Positions 40,966 to 49,940 of a stretch of 64,000 nucleotides of DNA are shown here, piece by piece. The notes under the pieces were generated by a model, which was not told the origin of the DNA, ran no database searches, and worked only from the letters and a program-made list of their open reading frames with translations. Position 1 is the first letter of the stretch, and each line of letters opens with the position of its first letter. The translations under genes were made by a program, and so were the position numbers. Source of the stretch: Flavobacterium chungbukense (GTDB lineage Bacteria > Bacteroidota > Bacteroidia > Flavobacteriales > Flavobacteriaceae); assembly GCF_020805785.1 (NCBI RefSeq), contig NZ_JAJGZV010000010.1:79639-143638 (forward strand), written 5' to 3'.

Positions 40966-41658
40966 TTAATCCAATTTAACAACATCATTTACTAATTCTA
41001 AAACAGCAGCAAATTGCTCCTCCTTATTTAAGTAAGAATTATCAATCTCAATCGCATCATCAGCTATCACTAACGGAGAATCTTCTCGATGCGTGTCCAT
41101 ATAATCACGGTCCATTACATTTTTTAAAACTTCTTCGTAAGTTACATTATCTCCCTTTTGCTGTAACTCATCAAAACGTCTTTGTGCGCGCGTCTCAGCG
41201 CTTGCTGTCATGAATATTTTAAGCTCTGCATTAGGAAAAACTACCGTTCCAATATCTCTTCCATCCATTACAATTGCTTTGTTAGTACCCATTTCCTGCT
41301 GTTGCTCTACTAATTTAGCTCGAACTTCTGAAACTGCCGCAACTTTACTAACGAAATTAGAAACCTCTATTGTTCTTATTTGCTTTTCTACGTTTTCATC
41401 ATTCAAAAACATTTCAGCAAAACCAAGATCGGAATTAAATCTAAATTCAAGTCTAATATCAGATAATCCTTCAATCAAAGCATCTTTCTTAAAGAAATCA
41501 GCACTTATTAAACTGTGCTGCATAGCAAAATACGCTACGGCACGATACATCGCTCCTGTATCTACATAAACATATTCAAGTTCTTTTGCTAATTGTTTTG
41601 CTAAAGTACTTTTTCCTGTAGATGAAAATCCGTCGATTGCAATGGTAATTTTTTTCAA
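40966..41658 (-). CDS. cmk: (d)CMP kinase
   Basis: The enzyme phosphorylates CMP/dCMP. The P loop is GFSSTGKST at residues 10-18, followed by the nucleotide-binding VDTGAMYRAVAYFAM. The CMP-binding region is IVMDGRDIGTVVFPNA, and the lid arginines are in ETRAQRRFDEL. At 230 residues it is of standard bacterial length. It lies in a leftward series downstream of porQ and two L,D-transpeptidase-like genes, and upstream of the nucleoside permease. Confidence 0.95.
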   Translation of the reverse strand: MKKITIAIDGFSSTGKSTLAKQLAKELEYVYVDTGAMYRAVAYFAMQHSLISADFFKKDALIEGLSDIRLEFRFNSDLGFAEMFLNDENVEKQIRTIEVSNFVSKVAAVSEVRAKLVEQQQEMGTNKAIVMDGRDIGTVVFPNAELKIFMTASAETRAQRRFDELQQKGDNVTYEEVLKNVMDRDYMDTHREDSPLVIADDAIEIDNSYLNKEEQFAAVLELVNDVVKLD

Positions 41659-41703
41659 TTTTTATTTTTTAAATTTTTATTCCTTGGTAAAGCCAATCCA
41701 GTT

Positions 41704-42309
41704 TCAATAATAAATATTCATTACTATATCCGATTCAGAGCTATCAATTATTTTAGCCACTCTTTGGAAATATTTTTTATTTACCATCGGACAGCCATAA
41801 CTGTTGCAAATGTAACCATCTTTCTCTTTATATGTAACATCATAATAGTAATGAAAAACGATATCCCTTTTAAAAGCATTACTGTTACTTTCATCTAAAC
41901 CATACAATTTATAGGCTTTTCCAAATTTTCCGTTATAATGGTTTCCTACGTAATATTTTCCTAATGAAGTACTTAAGGAATTGGGAACATTACTAAATTT
42001 CAATTGCCCTTTAACTTGAGTTTCAGAACCTGAACCATGTGCAACTAAACCTTTGTCAATAATTTTATTTTCTTTTAAATCATAGACAAAAAATCTATTT
42101 TTCCCCGAAGGTATTTTCATATCGATAAAAAACGCGACCCTTTTATTATATTTAGAATTACTTTCTAATAATTTCTTAACCTGGACAACCTGATATTCAA
42201 ATCGTTTATCTGATTCTAAAGAAGGAAAAATTTCTTTTTTCTTAGATATAAAAATATAGGCAGTAAAAATTGCGACAAGCAAAAGACCAACAAAAAGTAT
42301 TTTCTTCAT
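41704..42309 (-). CDS. Murein L,D-transpeptidase catalytic domain family protein, copy 1
   Basis: A signal anchor (LFVGLLLVAIFTAYIFI) precedes a YkuD_2-type domain. Conserved blocks are FFIDMKIPSGKNRFFVYDL near residues 62-80, GLVAHGSGSET near 92-102 and the catalytic CNSYGCPMVN near 172-181 with the nucleophile Cys. Such enzymes act on peptidoglycan peptides or lipoprotein cross-links. At 201 residues it is the same length as its neighbour at 42400, with about half of the residues identical. The gap between the two genes is 90 bases, without an obvious terminator. Confidence 0.87.
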   Translation of the reverse strand: MKKILFVGLLLVAIFTAYIFISKKKEIFPSLESDKRFEYQVVQVKKLLESNSKYNKRVAFFIDMKIPSGKNRFFVYDLKENKIIDKGLVAHGSGSETQVKGQLKFSNVPNSLSTSLGKYYVGNHYNGKFGKAYKLYGLDESNSNAFKRDIVFHYYYDVTYKEKDGYICNSYGCPMVNKKYFQRVAKIIDSSESDIVMNIYY

Positions 42310-42399
42310 TATTATCTAATTCAAAAAAAAAACTTTCAATCAACGAAAAAACTTCACAGCATCGAAGATAAAAAGTCATTAATATCTTTAAAAATATTC

Positions 42400-43005
42400 T
42401 TAATAGTAAATATCCATTAAAATATTTGACGAGGAACGATCAATTATTTTTTCTATTCTTTTGAAAAATTGTTCATTTACCATTGGACAGCCATGGCTAT
42501 TACTAATGTAGTAATCTTGCTCCTCATAAGGGACTGCGGAATAATAATGAAGAACAATTGCTCTCTTCAATGCATTATCGTTACTTTCCTCTAAACCTGC
42601 TAATCTGTAAGCTTTTCCAAAAATACCTTTATATGTTTTACCGACAGAATATCTGCCTAATGCAGTACAATTTGAATTAGGCGTATTACTAAAACGAAGC
42701 ATTCCTTTAATGCCAGTTTCAGAACCAGAACCATGAGCCACAAGACCTTGATCTATAACTTGGTTTTTCTCTAAATCATAAACAAAAAAGCGGTTTTTCC
42801 CAGAAGGAACTTTCATATCGATTAAAAAAGCAATTTTTTGATTGTATTTAGAATCCACTTTAATCATGTTTTTTATATCTCCGATTCTAGAATTTATCCG
42901 CTCCATTTCTATAGTAGAAATCGCATCAACTTCTTTATTGAAAGAAAGTGTAGAACCTGTAAAAAAACTCAACGTCATAAACAAAACCAAATAAAATAGT
43001 TTCAT
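42400..43005 (-). CDS. Murein L,D-transpeptidase catalytic domain family protein, copy 2
   Basis: The signal peptide (MKLFYLVLFMTLSFFTGSTL) is followed by the YkuD_2-type domain with FLIDMKVPSGKNRFFVYDL near residues 60-78, GLVAHGSGSETG near 90-101 and the active site SNSHGCPMVN near 171-180. It starts 4 bases after the porQ stop, so it is the second gene of the porQ unit. The flanking paralogue and cmk follow. Both copies keep the Cys and the preceding His-Gly, so both should be active. Confidence 0.88.
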   Translation of the reverse strand: MKLFYLVLFMTLSFFTGSTLSFNKEVDAISTIEMERINSRIGDIKNMIKVDSKYNQKIAFLIDMKVPSGKNRFFVYDLEKNQVIDQGLVAHGSGSETGIKGMLRFSNTPNSNCTALGRYSVGKTYKGIFGKAYRLAGLEESNDNALKRAIVLHYYSAVPYEEQDYYISNSHGCPMVNEQFFKRIEKIIDRSSSNILMDIYY

Positions 43006-43009
43006 ACCC

Positions 43010-44029
43010 CTACTGAAAATTTAAAATTAAACCAAAAAGACTTGTATTAGCCGCTAGTGTATATCGCGAATAAGAATAATTAAATTTTAACTTATTTATT
43101 TTCAATCCAAAACCTAAAGAAACACCTGAAAAATTACGCTGTTCTTCTACTCTTAATTCCTCTCCTCTTCTAAAGTTGTAACCTACTCTGAAGTTAAAAG
43201 CCTTTTGAGGAAAAATCTCTACGCCAAAAGCTACGTGTCGTAGAGCATTATTAAAAAAAGAAACTTTTTCAGGATTTGTTGATCCATCAATATTAGTTTC
43301 TCCACGAACGGGATTTGAGAAAGAGATATTCCATTGCTGAAGGTTTTCTAATGAAAGATGCCAGCGAATTGGAACGTGTTCTAATTCCTGAGAAATACCT
43401 GCAACGATTTCAAATGGTAAATTTTCTTTGATTCCTGAATAAGTGGTAAACTGTGTGCCAATGTTACGAACTACAAAACCTAAATTTAATTTACTTTCTT
43501 CGACTAAATACAAAAGACCTAAATCAACAGCGCCACCTATAGAATTATAATTTTCTAAAGATGAAGTAATTAACTTAGCGTTTGCGCCAATATATAGATC
43601 TGTATAAGGAACGTTGTACGCATATCCTACGGTTAATGCTCCTTCACTTCCCGTAAAACTAGAGGTAGATTGTCCGTTTTCATCATAACCTTCAAACGAA
43701 CCATAGTTTACATAGCTAATTCCCGCATAAAAAGTCTGCACATGTCTATCATAAGTATAAGCATATGAAGCCGTTCCATATGAGGCTTCCCCATAATAAC
43801 TCCCGTAATTTAATGCTAAGTGATTATCCATGTCGGCGTTTATAAGTGCTGGATTAGACATGGCTTGATTAACATCTTCATCATATATGGTAATAATATC
43901 TCCTCCTAACGCCGCCTGCCTTGGTGAAGTTGTTAAATTTAAAAACTGATAGGTATAGCGTCCTCCAACTTGTCCGAAAGTAACAGAACAAATTAAAATC
44001 ATAAAAAATAAAACAACTTGTTTTGGCAT
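43010..44029 (-). CDS. porQ: Type IX secretion system protein PorQ
   Basis: The signal peptide ends CSVTFGQ (residues 1-19). The mature protein is a PorV-like outer-membrane beta barrel of the FadL/PorP kind. It starts YTYQFLNLTTSPRQAALGGD and contains DEDVNQAMSNPALINADMDN, both hallmarks of PorQ, then a succession of amphipathic strands. PorQ belongs to the cell-surface part of the type IX secretion/gliding apparatus. No other T9SS gene is in the window. PorQ genes often lie near cmk and lon, as seen here. The length of 339 residues is normal. Confidence 0.9.
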   Translation of the reverse strand: MPKQVVLFFMILICSVTFGQVGGRYTYQFLNLTTSPRQAALGGDIITIYDEDVNQAMSNPALINADMDNHLALNYGSYYGEASYGTASYAYTYDRHVQTFYAGISYVNYGSFEGYDENGQSTSSFTGSEGALTVGYAYNVPYTDLYIGANAKLITSSLENYNSIGGAVDLGLLYLVEESKLNLGFVVRNIGTQFTTYSGIKENLPFEIVAGISQELEHVPIRWHLSLENLQQWNISFSNPVRGETNIDGSTNPEKVSFFNNALRHVAFGVEIFPQKAFNFRVGYNFRRGEELRVEEQRNFSGVSLGFGLKINKLKFNYSYSRYTLAANTSLFGLILNFQ

Positions 44030-44067
44030 TTTGGTTTTGGCGCTCCTATATGGGAATAACGCAATAA

Positions 44068-44075
44068 CAAAGATA
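44068..44075 (-). promoter_or_regulatory. Likely -7 box for porQ
   Basis: TATCTTTG on the minus strand, 38 bases before the start. No TTG is found at the proper spacing. Confidence 0.4.
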
Positions 44076-44165
44076 AAATTATATAACTTAAAAATTAAAT
44101 TTTATAACTACATGTAAATCAATTAAAAAACAATGATTTCTAAATAAAAAGATCTCATCTGGACC

Positions 44166-44212
44166 AAAAAAAAATCCAAATTTCAATCATAATTGAAATT
44201 TGGATTTTAGTG
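44166..44212 (-). terminator. lon terminator
   Basis: ATTGAAATTTGGATTTT and AAAATCCAAATTTCAAT are perfect 17-bp arms around a 4-nt loop, with more Ts after the stem on the minus strand. It lies 22 bases after the lon stop. Confidence 0.92.
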
Positions 44213-44233
44213 TTTTATAAATTTTAAAAAAAC

Positions 44234-46687
44234 TTATTTAAGCTCTTTAGCATTCTTTACATTTTGATCTGTCAAAGCTAAAGCAAGCACTTCGCTCATT
44301 TCTTTCACATAATGAAAAGTCAAACCTTCTAGATATTCTGCTTTTATTTCATCAATATCACTTTTGTTTTCGTGACATAAAATAATTTCTTTAATATTAG
44401 CTCTTTTTGCTGCTAAGATTTTTTCTTTAATTCCACCAACAGGCAATACTTTTCCACGAAGTGTAATCTCTCCAGTCATCGCCATACTTTTCTTCACTTT
44501 CTTTTGAGTTAAAAGCGAAACTAAAGATGTCAGCATTGCTATACCAGCACTTGGCCCGTCTTTTGGCGTTGCGCCTTCTGGAACGTGTAAGTGAATATTA
44601 TACTTTTGAAAAATCTCCGTTTTTAAACCTAATTTCTTCGCATTCGCCTTAATGTATTCTAAAGCAATTGTTGCCGATTCTTTCATTACAGTTCCAAGAT
44701 TTCCTGTAATAGTCAAAGCGCCTTTTCCTTCAGAAATCAAAGATTCTATAAATAAAATATCCCCGCCAACACTTGTCCAAGCTAAACCTGTTACAACACC
44801 AGCAACATCATTATTTTCGTATTTATCACGCTCTAATCTTGGAACTCCTAAAATAGTAACGATATCTTCGTCGGTAACTTTTTTATTGTACTCTTCTTCC
44901 ATTGCTACAGATTTTGCAGCATTTCTAATTACCTGAGCAATTTTAGTTTCTAAATTACGAACACCCGATTCTCTCGTATAACCTTCTACAATTTTCTCTA
45001 ATTGTTTTTTACCAATTGTCAAATCTTTTGAAGTTAATCCGTGAGCTTCTAATTGTTTTGGAAAAAGGTGTCTTTTTGCAATTTCTACTTTTTCTTCAAT
45101 TGTATAACCTGACATTTTAATAACTTCCATTCTGTCGCGCAACGCTGGCTGAATTGTCGCCATATTGTTTGAGGTTGCTATAAACATTACCTTAGACAAA
45201 TCATAACCCATTTCTAGGAAATTATCATAAAAAGCGCTGTTTTGTTCTGGATCTAAAACTTCTAATAAAGCAGAAGATGGATCACCGCTATTTCCACTTG
45301 ATAGTTTATCAATCTCATCTAAAATAAATACCGGATTTGAAGTTCCTGCTTTTTTCAAACTTTGGATAATTCTTCCTGGCATTGCGCCAATATACGTTTT
45401 TCTATGTCCGCGAATTTCTGCTTCATCACGCAAACCGCCTAATGAAATACGCACATATTCACGCCCTAAAGCTTCGGCAACAGAGCGGCCAATAGAGGTT
45501 TTACCAACTCCTGGAGGCCCTGTTAAACATATAATTGGTGATTTCATATCATTTCGCAATTTTAAAACTGCCAAATGTTCAATCATTCTTTTCTTTACTT
45601 CGTCAAGACCAAAATGATCTTTATCTAAAACTTTTTGCGCAAATTTTAAATCAAATTTATCTTTAGAATATTCGCCCCAAGGCAATTCTAAAAATAACTC
45701 CAAATAATTTCTTTGAATTCCAAAATCTGGAGACTGCGGATTCATGCGGCGCATTTTTGACAATTCTTTTTCGAAATGCTTCTGCGTCTTTTCATCCCAT
45801 TTTTTGGTTTTCGCCTTCAATCCCATTTCGTCCATTTCTTCTTCTTGCGAAACGCCTCCCAATTCTTCTTGAATGGTTTTCATTTGCTGGTGAAGAAAAT
45901 ATTCACGCTGCTGCTGATCTAAATCAAAGCGCACTTTTGACTGGATGTCATTCTTCAATTCTAATTTTTGAAGCTCCACATTCATATAACGTAACGTTTC
46001 TAAAGCACGTTCTTTCAACCCATTTATCGATAAAAGACCTTGTTTTTCTTTTACAGACAAATTCATATTAGAAGAAACAAAATTGATTAAAAATGATTGG
46101 CTTTCAATGTTTTTAATGGCAAAAGTAGCTTCAGAAGGAATATTTGGACTCTCTTTGATAATTTGAATAGCCAATTCTTTAACAGAATCTAAGATAGCAG
46201 TAAATTCAGAATCATTTTCATCTGGACGTTCTTCTGCAACTTCTTTAATTGTTGCTGTCATATAAGGTTCTTCAGCAACTACTTCATCTATTTCAAAACG
46301 CTTTTTTCCTTGAAGAATAACCGTAACATTTCCGTCTGGCATTTTCAACACTCTTAAAATACGAGCAACAGTTCCTATTTTATGTATATCGTCTTTTGAC
46401 GGATCTTCGTCTTCCTCATTAATTTGAGAAACTACTCCAATAATTTTACCTCCAGCATTTGCATCATTAATCAATTTAATCGATTTATCTCTTCCTGCAG
46501 AAATAGGAATAACGACTCCTGGAAATAAAACTGTATTTCGTAAAGGTAAAATTGGAAGCGAAACAGGAAGTTCCTCATTGTTCATTTCCTCCTCGTCTTC
46601 TGGCGTTAATAATGGAATTAATTCTGCTTCTGAATCAAATTCTTGAAGTGACAGATTGTCAATAGTAAGTATTTTATGGTTTGACAT
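44234..46687 (-). CDS. lon: Lon protease (endopeptidase La)
   Basis: This is an ATP-dependent cytoplasmic quality-control protease of 817 residues. The N-terminal LON domain begins with LPILPLRNTVLFPGVVIPI (residues 44-62). A coiled-coil segment is followed by the AAA+ module with Walker A GPPGVGKTS near residues 391-399 and Walker B VFILDEIDKLS near 454-464. The S16 protease domain has the catalytic Ser713 in PKDGPSAGIAM and Lys about 43 residues later in GGIKEKILAAKRA. An acidic stretch at residues 15-35 precedes the LON domain. It is monocistronic; no promoter was recognised. Confidence 0.97.
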   Translation of the reverse strand: MSNHKILTIDNLSLQEFDSEAELIPLLTPEDEEEMNNEELPVSLPILPLRNTVLFPGVVIPISAGRDKSIKLINDANAGGKIIGVVSQINEEDEDPSKDDIHKIGTVARILRVLKMPDGNVTVILQGKKRFEIDEVVAEEPYMTATIKEVAEERPDENDSEFTAILDSVKELAIQIIKESPNIPSEATFAIKNIESQSFLINFVSSNMNLSVKEKQGLLSINGLKERALETLRYMNVELQKLELKNDIQSKVRFDLDQQQREYFLHQQMKTIQEELGGVSQEEEMDEMGLKAKTKKWDEKTQKHFEKELSKMRRMNPQSPDFGIQRNYLELFLELPWGEYSKDKFDLKFAQKVLDKDHFGLDEVKKRMIEHLAVLKLRNDMKSPIICLTGPPGVGKTSIGRSVAEALGREYVRISLGGLRDEAEIRGHRKTYIGAMPGRIIQSLKKAGTSNPVFILDEIDKLSSGNSGDPSSALLEVLDPEQNSAFYDNFLEMGYDLSKVMFIATSNNMATIQPALRDRMEVIKMSGYTIEEKVEIAKRHLFPKQLEAHGLTSKDLTIGKKQLEKIVEGYTRESGVRNLETKIAQVIRNAAKSVAMEEEYNKKVTDEDIVTILGVPRLERDKYENNDVAGVVTGLAWTSVGGDILFIESLISEGKGALTITGNLGTVMKESATIALEYIKANAKKLGLKTEIFQKYNIHLHVPEGATPKDGPSAGIAMLTSLVSLLTQKKVKKSMAMTGEITLRGKVLPVGGIKEKILAAKRANIKEIILCHENKSDIDEIKAEYLEGLTFHYVKEMSEVLALALTDQNVKNAKELK

Positions 46688-46961
46688 AATAATATATAAG
46701 TCGTTTTGTCATTAAAAATTTTAAACTACTTGCAAAAACGATATTGCTTTTTGAAGTTTTACTTGAAAACACATTATGTTCTTCATATACAAGATAGGAA
46801 ATAAAAATAGACAATCATTATGCCAAATGCAAAAGAAGTCAGTTCTAATATTAGATTTTACGTGATTCCATGCGTCATTTAAAAAAAAATAAAATTAATT
46901 TTATAAAAAGTGTAACAAACTAAAAAAAGCCAAGTCCTTATTAAAAACCAAAAGCCACTAC
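46688..46961. other. Divergent intergenic region between lon and the ECF sigma gene
   Basis: These 274 AT-rich bases separate two divergent genes. I find no TTG/TAnnTTTG promoter on either strand and no long inverted repeat. Sigma genes that control themselves would be expected to have a non-consensus promoter here. Confidence 0.5.
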
Positions 46962-47516
46962 TTGAATAAAAACGACCAAAATATCGAAGAATTAATTACG
47001 CTTTGTAAAAACAAAAATCAAAAGGCGCAATTTGAAATTTACAATCGTTATTGCAAAGCGATGTACAATGTGGCTTTTCGAATTGTAAAAGATGAACATT
47101 TTGCACAAGACGTTATGCAGGAAGGTTTCTTAAAAGCTTTTACAAAAATCAATGACTATAAACAAGAAGTGGCTTTTGGAGCATGGTTAAAAAAAATAAT
47201 CATCAATTATAGCATCGATTTTTATAAAAAGAACAATTCTTTTCAGGTAGAAGATTTAAGCAGACAACTTTATAAAATTGAAGAAAATGATGGAATTATC
47301 TCTGAGAATATTGACTTAAACAATCTTAAAGTAAAACAGGTTTTAGATACCATTTTAGAACTAAAAGACAATTACAGAATGGTATTGACACTTTTTTACA
47401 TTGAAGGTTACGATCAGGAAGAAATTTGCGAAATACTAAATATTACTTATGCCAATTGCAGAACAACCTTGAGCAGAGCCAAAGATAGTTTACGAAAAAA
47501 ATTAGAGGAAATATAA
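46962..47516 (+). CDS. ECF-type RNA polymerase sigma factor
   Basis: This is a 184-residue sigma-70-like protein of the extracytoplasmic function group. Region 2 runs from EIYNRYCKAMYNVAFRIVKD to DVMQEGFLKAFTKIND (residues 25-70), and region 4 contains ELKDNYRMVLTLFYIEGYDQ followed by the helix-turn-helix CEILNITYANCRTTLSRAK. The start is TTG at 46962, because no in-frame ATG occurs nearby upstream and the next ATG lies inside region 2. It is followed one base later by the likely anti-sigma gene. Confidence 0.88.
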   Translation: MNKNDQNIEELITLCKNKNQKAQFEIYNRYCKAMYNVAFRIVKDEHFAQDVMQEGFLKAFTKINDYKQEVAFGAWLKKIIINYSIDFYKKNNSFQVEDLSRQLYKIEENDGIISENIDLNNLKVKQVLDTILELKDNYRMVLTLFYIEGYDQEEICEILNITYANCRTTLSRAKDSLRKKLEEI

Positions 47517-47517
47517 A

Positions 47518-48063
47518 ATGAACAGGAATATGAAAAATGAAAAAGACAATTTAGACGAATTATTCAGCAAGTTAGAAAATAAATGGGATATTCAGGAATT
47601 AAATACTGACCATCAAATGGATTTTCTGCAGAAACTAAACAATAAACAGCCAAAGAAAAAATATTGGTTCATGACGGCTATTGCCGCTTCTATTGTGTTA
47701 ATGCTTGGAGTTTCTGTTTTTTATAAGAATGAAAAGCCAAAAGAATTCAAATTTGCTTCTAAAGAAACTAAACGAACTGATTCTATTTTCAATATTTTAA
47801 TTGATAATGAACTGGTTAAATTAAAAGAGAAAAGTTCTCCAGAAAACGAACAGATTATTAATGATGCATTAAAACAAATGAAAACATTTGATGCCGATTA
47901 TCAGAAAATCATTAACGAACTGCAAAAAAATGGAGAGAACAAACAGATTATTTATGCTATGATCAGCAATCTGCAAACTAGAATTTCTTTTTTACAAACC
48001 GTTTTAAAAAGAATTGAAGAAAACGAAAAATTTAAAAACACCTCTGATGAAAAAACACTATAA
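47518..48063 (+). CDS. Likely membrane anti-sigma factor
   Basis: No named domain was recognised, but the position directly after an ECF sigma gene, the single membrane helix (WFMTAIAASIVLMLGVSVFY, about residues 51-70) and the acidic helical N terminus (NEKDNLDELFSKLENKWD) fit an anti-sigma factor of the Bacteroidota type. The outer part is a Lys/Glu-rich helical region with a possible coiled coil (about 105-165). The gene end overlaps the next gene by 17 bases. Confidence 0.6.
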   Translation: MNRNMKNEKDNLDELFSKLENKWDIQELNTDHQMDFLQKLNNKQPKKKYWFMTAIAASIVLMLGVSVFYKNEKPKEFKFASKETKRTDSIFNILIDNELVKLKEKSSPENEQIINDALKQMKTFDADYQKIINELQKNGENKQIIYAMISNLQTRISFLQTVLKRIEENEKFKNTSDEKTL

Positions 48064-49105
48064 CTTACTAATCTTATTTCTTTTGATTCCTTTTTTAGGA
48101 TTTTCAAACGATGATACTTTTATAACCAAACAAAAATCAATTAAAAAAACCTATATCGTAAACTCCAATGCTGGAATTGATGTGAACAATAAATACGGAA
48201 ATATCACAGTAACCACCTGGAATGAAGATAAAATAGATCTTGATATTACAATTAAAGTTAACGGACCAAATGAAAATTGGGTAAATGAACGTCTTAATAG
48301 CATTGATGTTGATATTACAGCTTTGAAAGGGATGGTTTCTGCCGTGACTAATTTGGGAAACTCTACTCTCAAAAGCAAAGGCAGCAATAATAGTTTTGAA
48401 ATCAATTATGTTATCAAAATACCAAAAAACGGTTCAATAAAACTAATTAATAAGTATGGCAACATTTTGGTTCCAAATGCAGAATCTTTCACAGATATAA
48501 ACTGTAAATATGGCAAAGTAAATTTAGGAAAACTGAATGGATCGAATAACCAAATTGAAATTGCATATTGCCAAAGTTCAAGCATTGATTATATTAAAAC
48601 TGGAAATATTGATGCAAGATATTCTGGCCTGAAAATTAATGATTCTGGAAACTTAAACCTTAATGCCAACTACACAGACGTAAATTTAAATGAGGGTCAA
48701 AACATTAAATACAGTTGCAATTATGGAACTTTTAAATTTCAAAAAATCAATTCTTTAAATGGTTCGGGAAATTATTTGACTGTAATTGTCGGCGAAGTTT
48801 CAAGCAATTTTACATTCGATACCAATTATAGTAAAATCAATATCGGTACTATGAATGAAAAAGCAGGAAATGTCTCTATTTCTTCTGGATATACTGATAT
48901 TTCCGTAGGTTACGCCAAAAACTACGCTTTTGATTTTGATATTTCTGCAAGATATTCCAATATCAAACATGATAATACTTTAGATGTTTCTGTTTCTGAA
49001 GTAAAAAGCAACAGCAAGAGAATAAGCGGTTTCTACAAGAAAAAAGGACAGAATAAGGTTAACATTAATTCAAATTACGGGAATATCACATTAATAAAAA
49101 ATTAA
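48047..49105 (+). CDS. Secreted DUF4097/adhesin-like beta-helix protein
   Basis: The ATG at 48047 opens a signal peptide (MKKHYNLLILFLLIPFLGFS); the open frame begins 11 codons earlier. The mature protein consists of short repeated beta turns: the triad NKYGNI recurs as VNNKYGNITV, LINKYGNILV and VNINSNYGNITL, and YTDVNL/YTDISV occurs between. This is the pattern of DUF4097-type putative adhesins that form a right-handed beta helix. It belongs to the sigma cluster and is probably a target that acts in the envelope. The gene overlaps its upstream neighbour and is followed after 15 bases by the GIN gene. Confidence 0.75.
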   Translation: MKKHYNLLILFLLIPFLGFSNDDTFITKQKSIKKTYIVNSNAGIDVNNKYGNITVTTWNEDKIDLDITIKVNGPNENWVNERLNSIDVDITALKGMVSAVTNLGNSTLKSKGSNNSFEINYVIKIPKNGSIKLINKYGNILVPNAESFTDINCKYGKVNLGKLNGSNNQIEIAYCQSSSIDYIKTGNIDARYSGLKINDSGNLNLNANYTDVNLNEGQNIKYSCNYGTFKFQKINSLNGSGNYLTVIVGEVSSNFTFDTNYSKINIGTMNEKAGNVSISSGYTDISVGYAKNYAFDFDISARYSNIKHDNTLDVSVSEVKSNSKRISGFYKKKGQNKVNINSNYGNITLIKN

Positions 49106-49120
49106 TCATTTTTAAAAATT

Positions 49121-49849
49121 ATGACAATGAAAAAAATTAATCAATTAGCAATTTTATTAGCACTTCTAATTGGCTTTACTGTTACTGCTCAACAAAAAAT
49201 TGACGGAAATGGAAAGGTCGTATCTGAAACAAGAATGACATCTGCTTACGATGCAATAAAAATTTCTGGCTTTTTTGATGTCGATTTAGTTGCTGGAAAA
49301 GAAGGAAAAATTACAATTGAAGGCGAACAAAATATTATTTCGGCAATTGTAGTTGAAGTCGTAGATAATACTTTGAAAATTTATACAAAGAAAGGCATGA
49401 ATTTACGACCTAGTACTGGAAATAAAGTAGAATTAATTGTTCCATTTGAAAAAATATCAGAGCTTAGCCTTTCTGGTTCAGGCGATATCACTGCGCAGAG
49501 CCCTATTAAAAATGATAAGTTTACAGCAAAACTATCTGGTTCTGGCGATATTGACTTAAATGTGATTTCAAATTCTTTTGATCTTAGCTTAAGCGGTTCA
49601 GGAGACATTAAACTAAAAGGTAATTCAGCTAACATTTCCATCAAACTTTCTGGCTCTGGTGATATTGAAGCAACTAATTTGAAATCAAAAATAGCAAACA
49701 TAACCGTTTCTGGTTCTGGAGATGTAGCTGTTAACTGTAACGAAAGTTTGACTGCTAGAGTTTCTGGCTCTGGAGATGTCAAATACACAGGAAATCCTCA
49801 GAAACGCGATGCAAAGGTTACTGGTTCGGGATCTATTTCAAAAGCTTGA
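49121..49849 (+). CDS. Secreted head-GIN domain protein (DUF2807)
   Basis: The signal peptide is followed by a GIN domain: YDAIKISGFFDVDLVAGKEG near residues 41-60 is the head, and then SGSGDI or a close variant recurs at regular intervals (LSLSGSGDI, KLSGSGDI, LSLSGSGDI, KLSGSGDI, VSGSGDV, VSGSGDV), building a parallel beta helix. The family is annotated as putative auto-transporter adhesin, but this remains unproven. Start could be 49121 or two codons later. It closes the sigma cluster. Half of an inverted repeat starts 11 bases after its stop. Confidence 0.88.
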   Translation: MTMKKINQLAILLALLIGFTVTAQQKIDGNGKVVSETRMTSAYDAIKISGFFDVDLVAGKEGKITIEGEQNIISAIVVEVVDNTLKIYTKKGMNLRPSTGNKVELIVPFEKISELSLSGSGDITAQSPIKNDKFTAKLSGSGDIDLNVISNSFDLSLSGSGDIKLKGNSANISIKLSGSGDIEATNLKSKIANITVSGSGDVAVNCNESLTARVSGSGDVKYTGNPQKRDAKVTGSGSISKA

Positions 49850-49859
49850 TTTGAATAAA

Positions 49860-49940
49860 AAAGCTCAATAATAATTTATTTTTAAATCATTCAATCAAAA
49901 AATGAACACAAAAACCTATTTTATTTTATTATTGAGCTTT
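49860..49940 (+). repeat. 15-bp perfect inverted repeat bracketing a start codon
   Basis: AAAGCTCAATAATAA (49860-49874) and TTATTATTGAGCTTT (49926-49940) are exact reverse complements separated by 51 bases. The loop contains the ATG at 49902, and the right arm encodes residues 9-13 of the signal peptide. It could end the upstream transcript or control the serine hydrolase mRNA. Confidence 0.85.

Noticed and set aside
46820..46882. 20-codon ORF between lon and the sigma gene
   Set aside because: Too short, no promoter, no hydrophobic or charged pattern, and no similarity that I recognise.
49381..49788. Minus-strand open frame of 135 codons across the GIN gene
   Set aside because: It is a mirror of the repeated SGSGD codons (SPEPE repeats on the other strand); the plus-strand frame has a signal peptide and family pattern.
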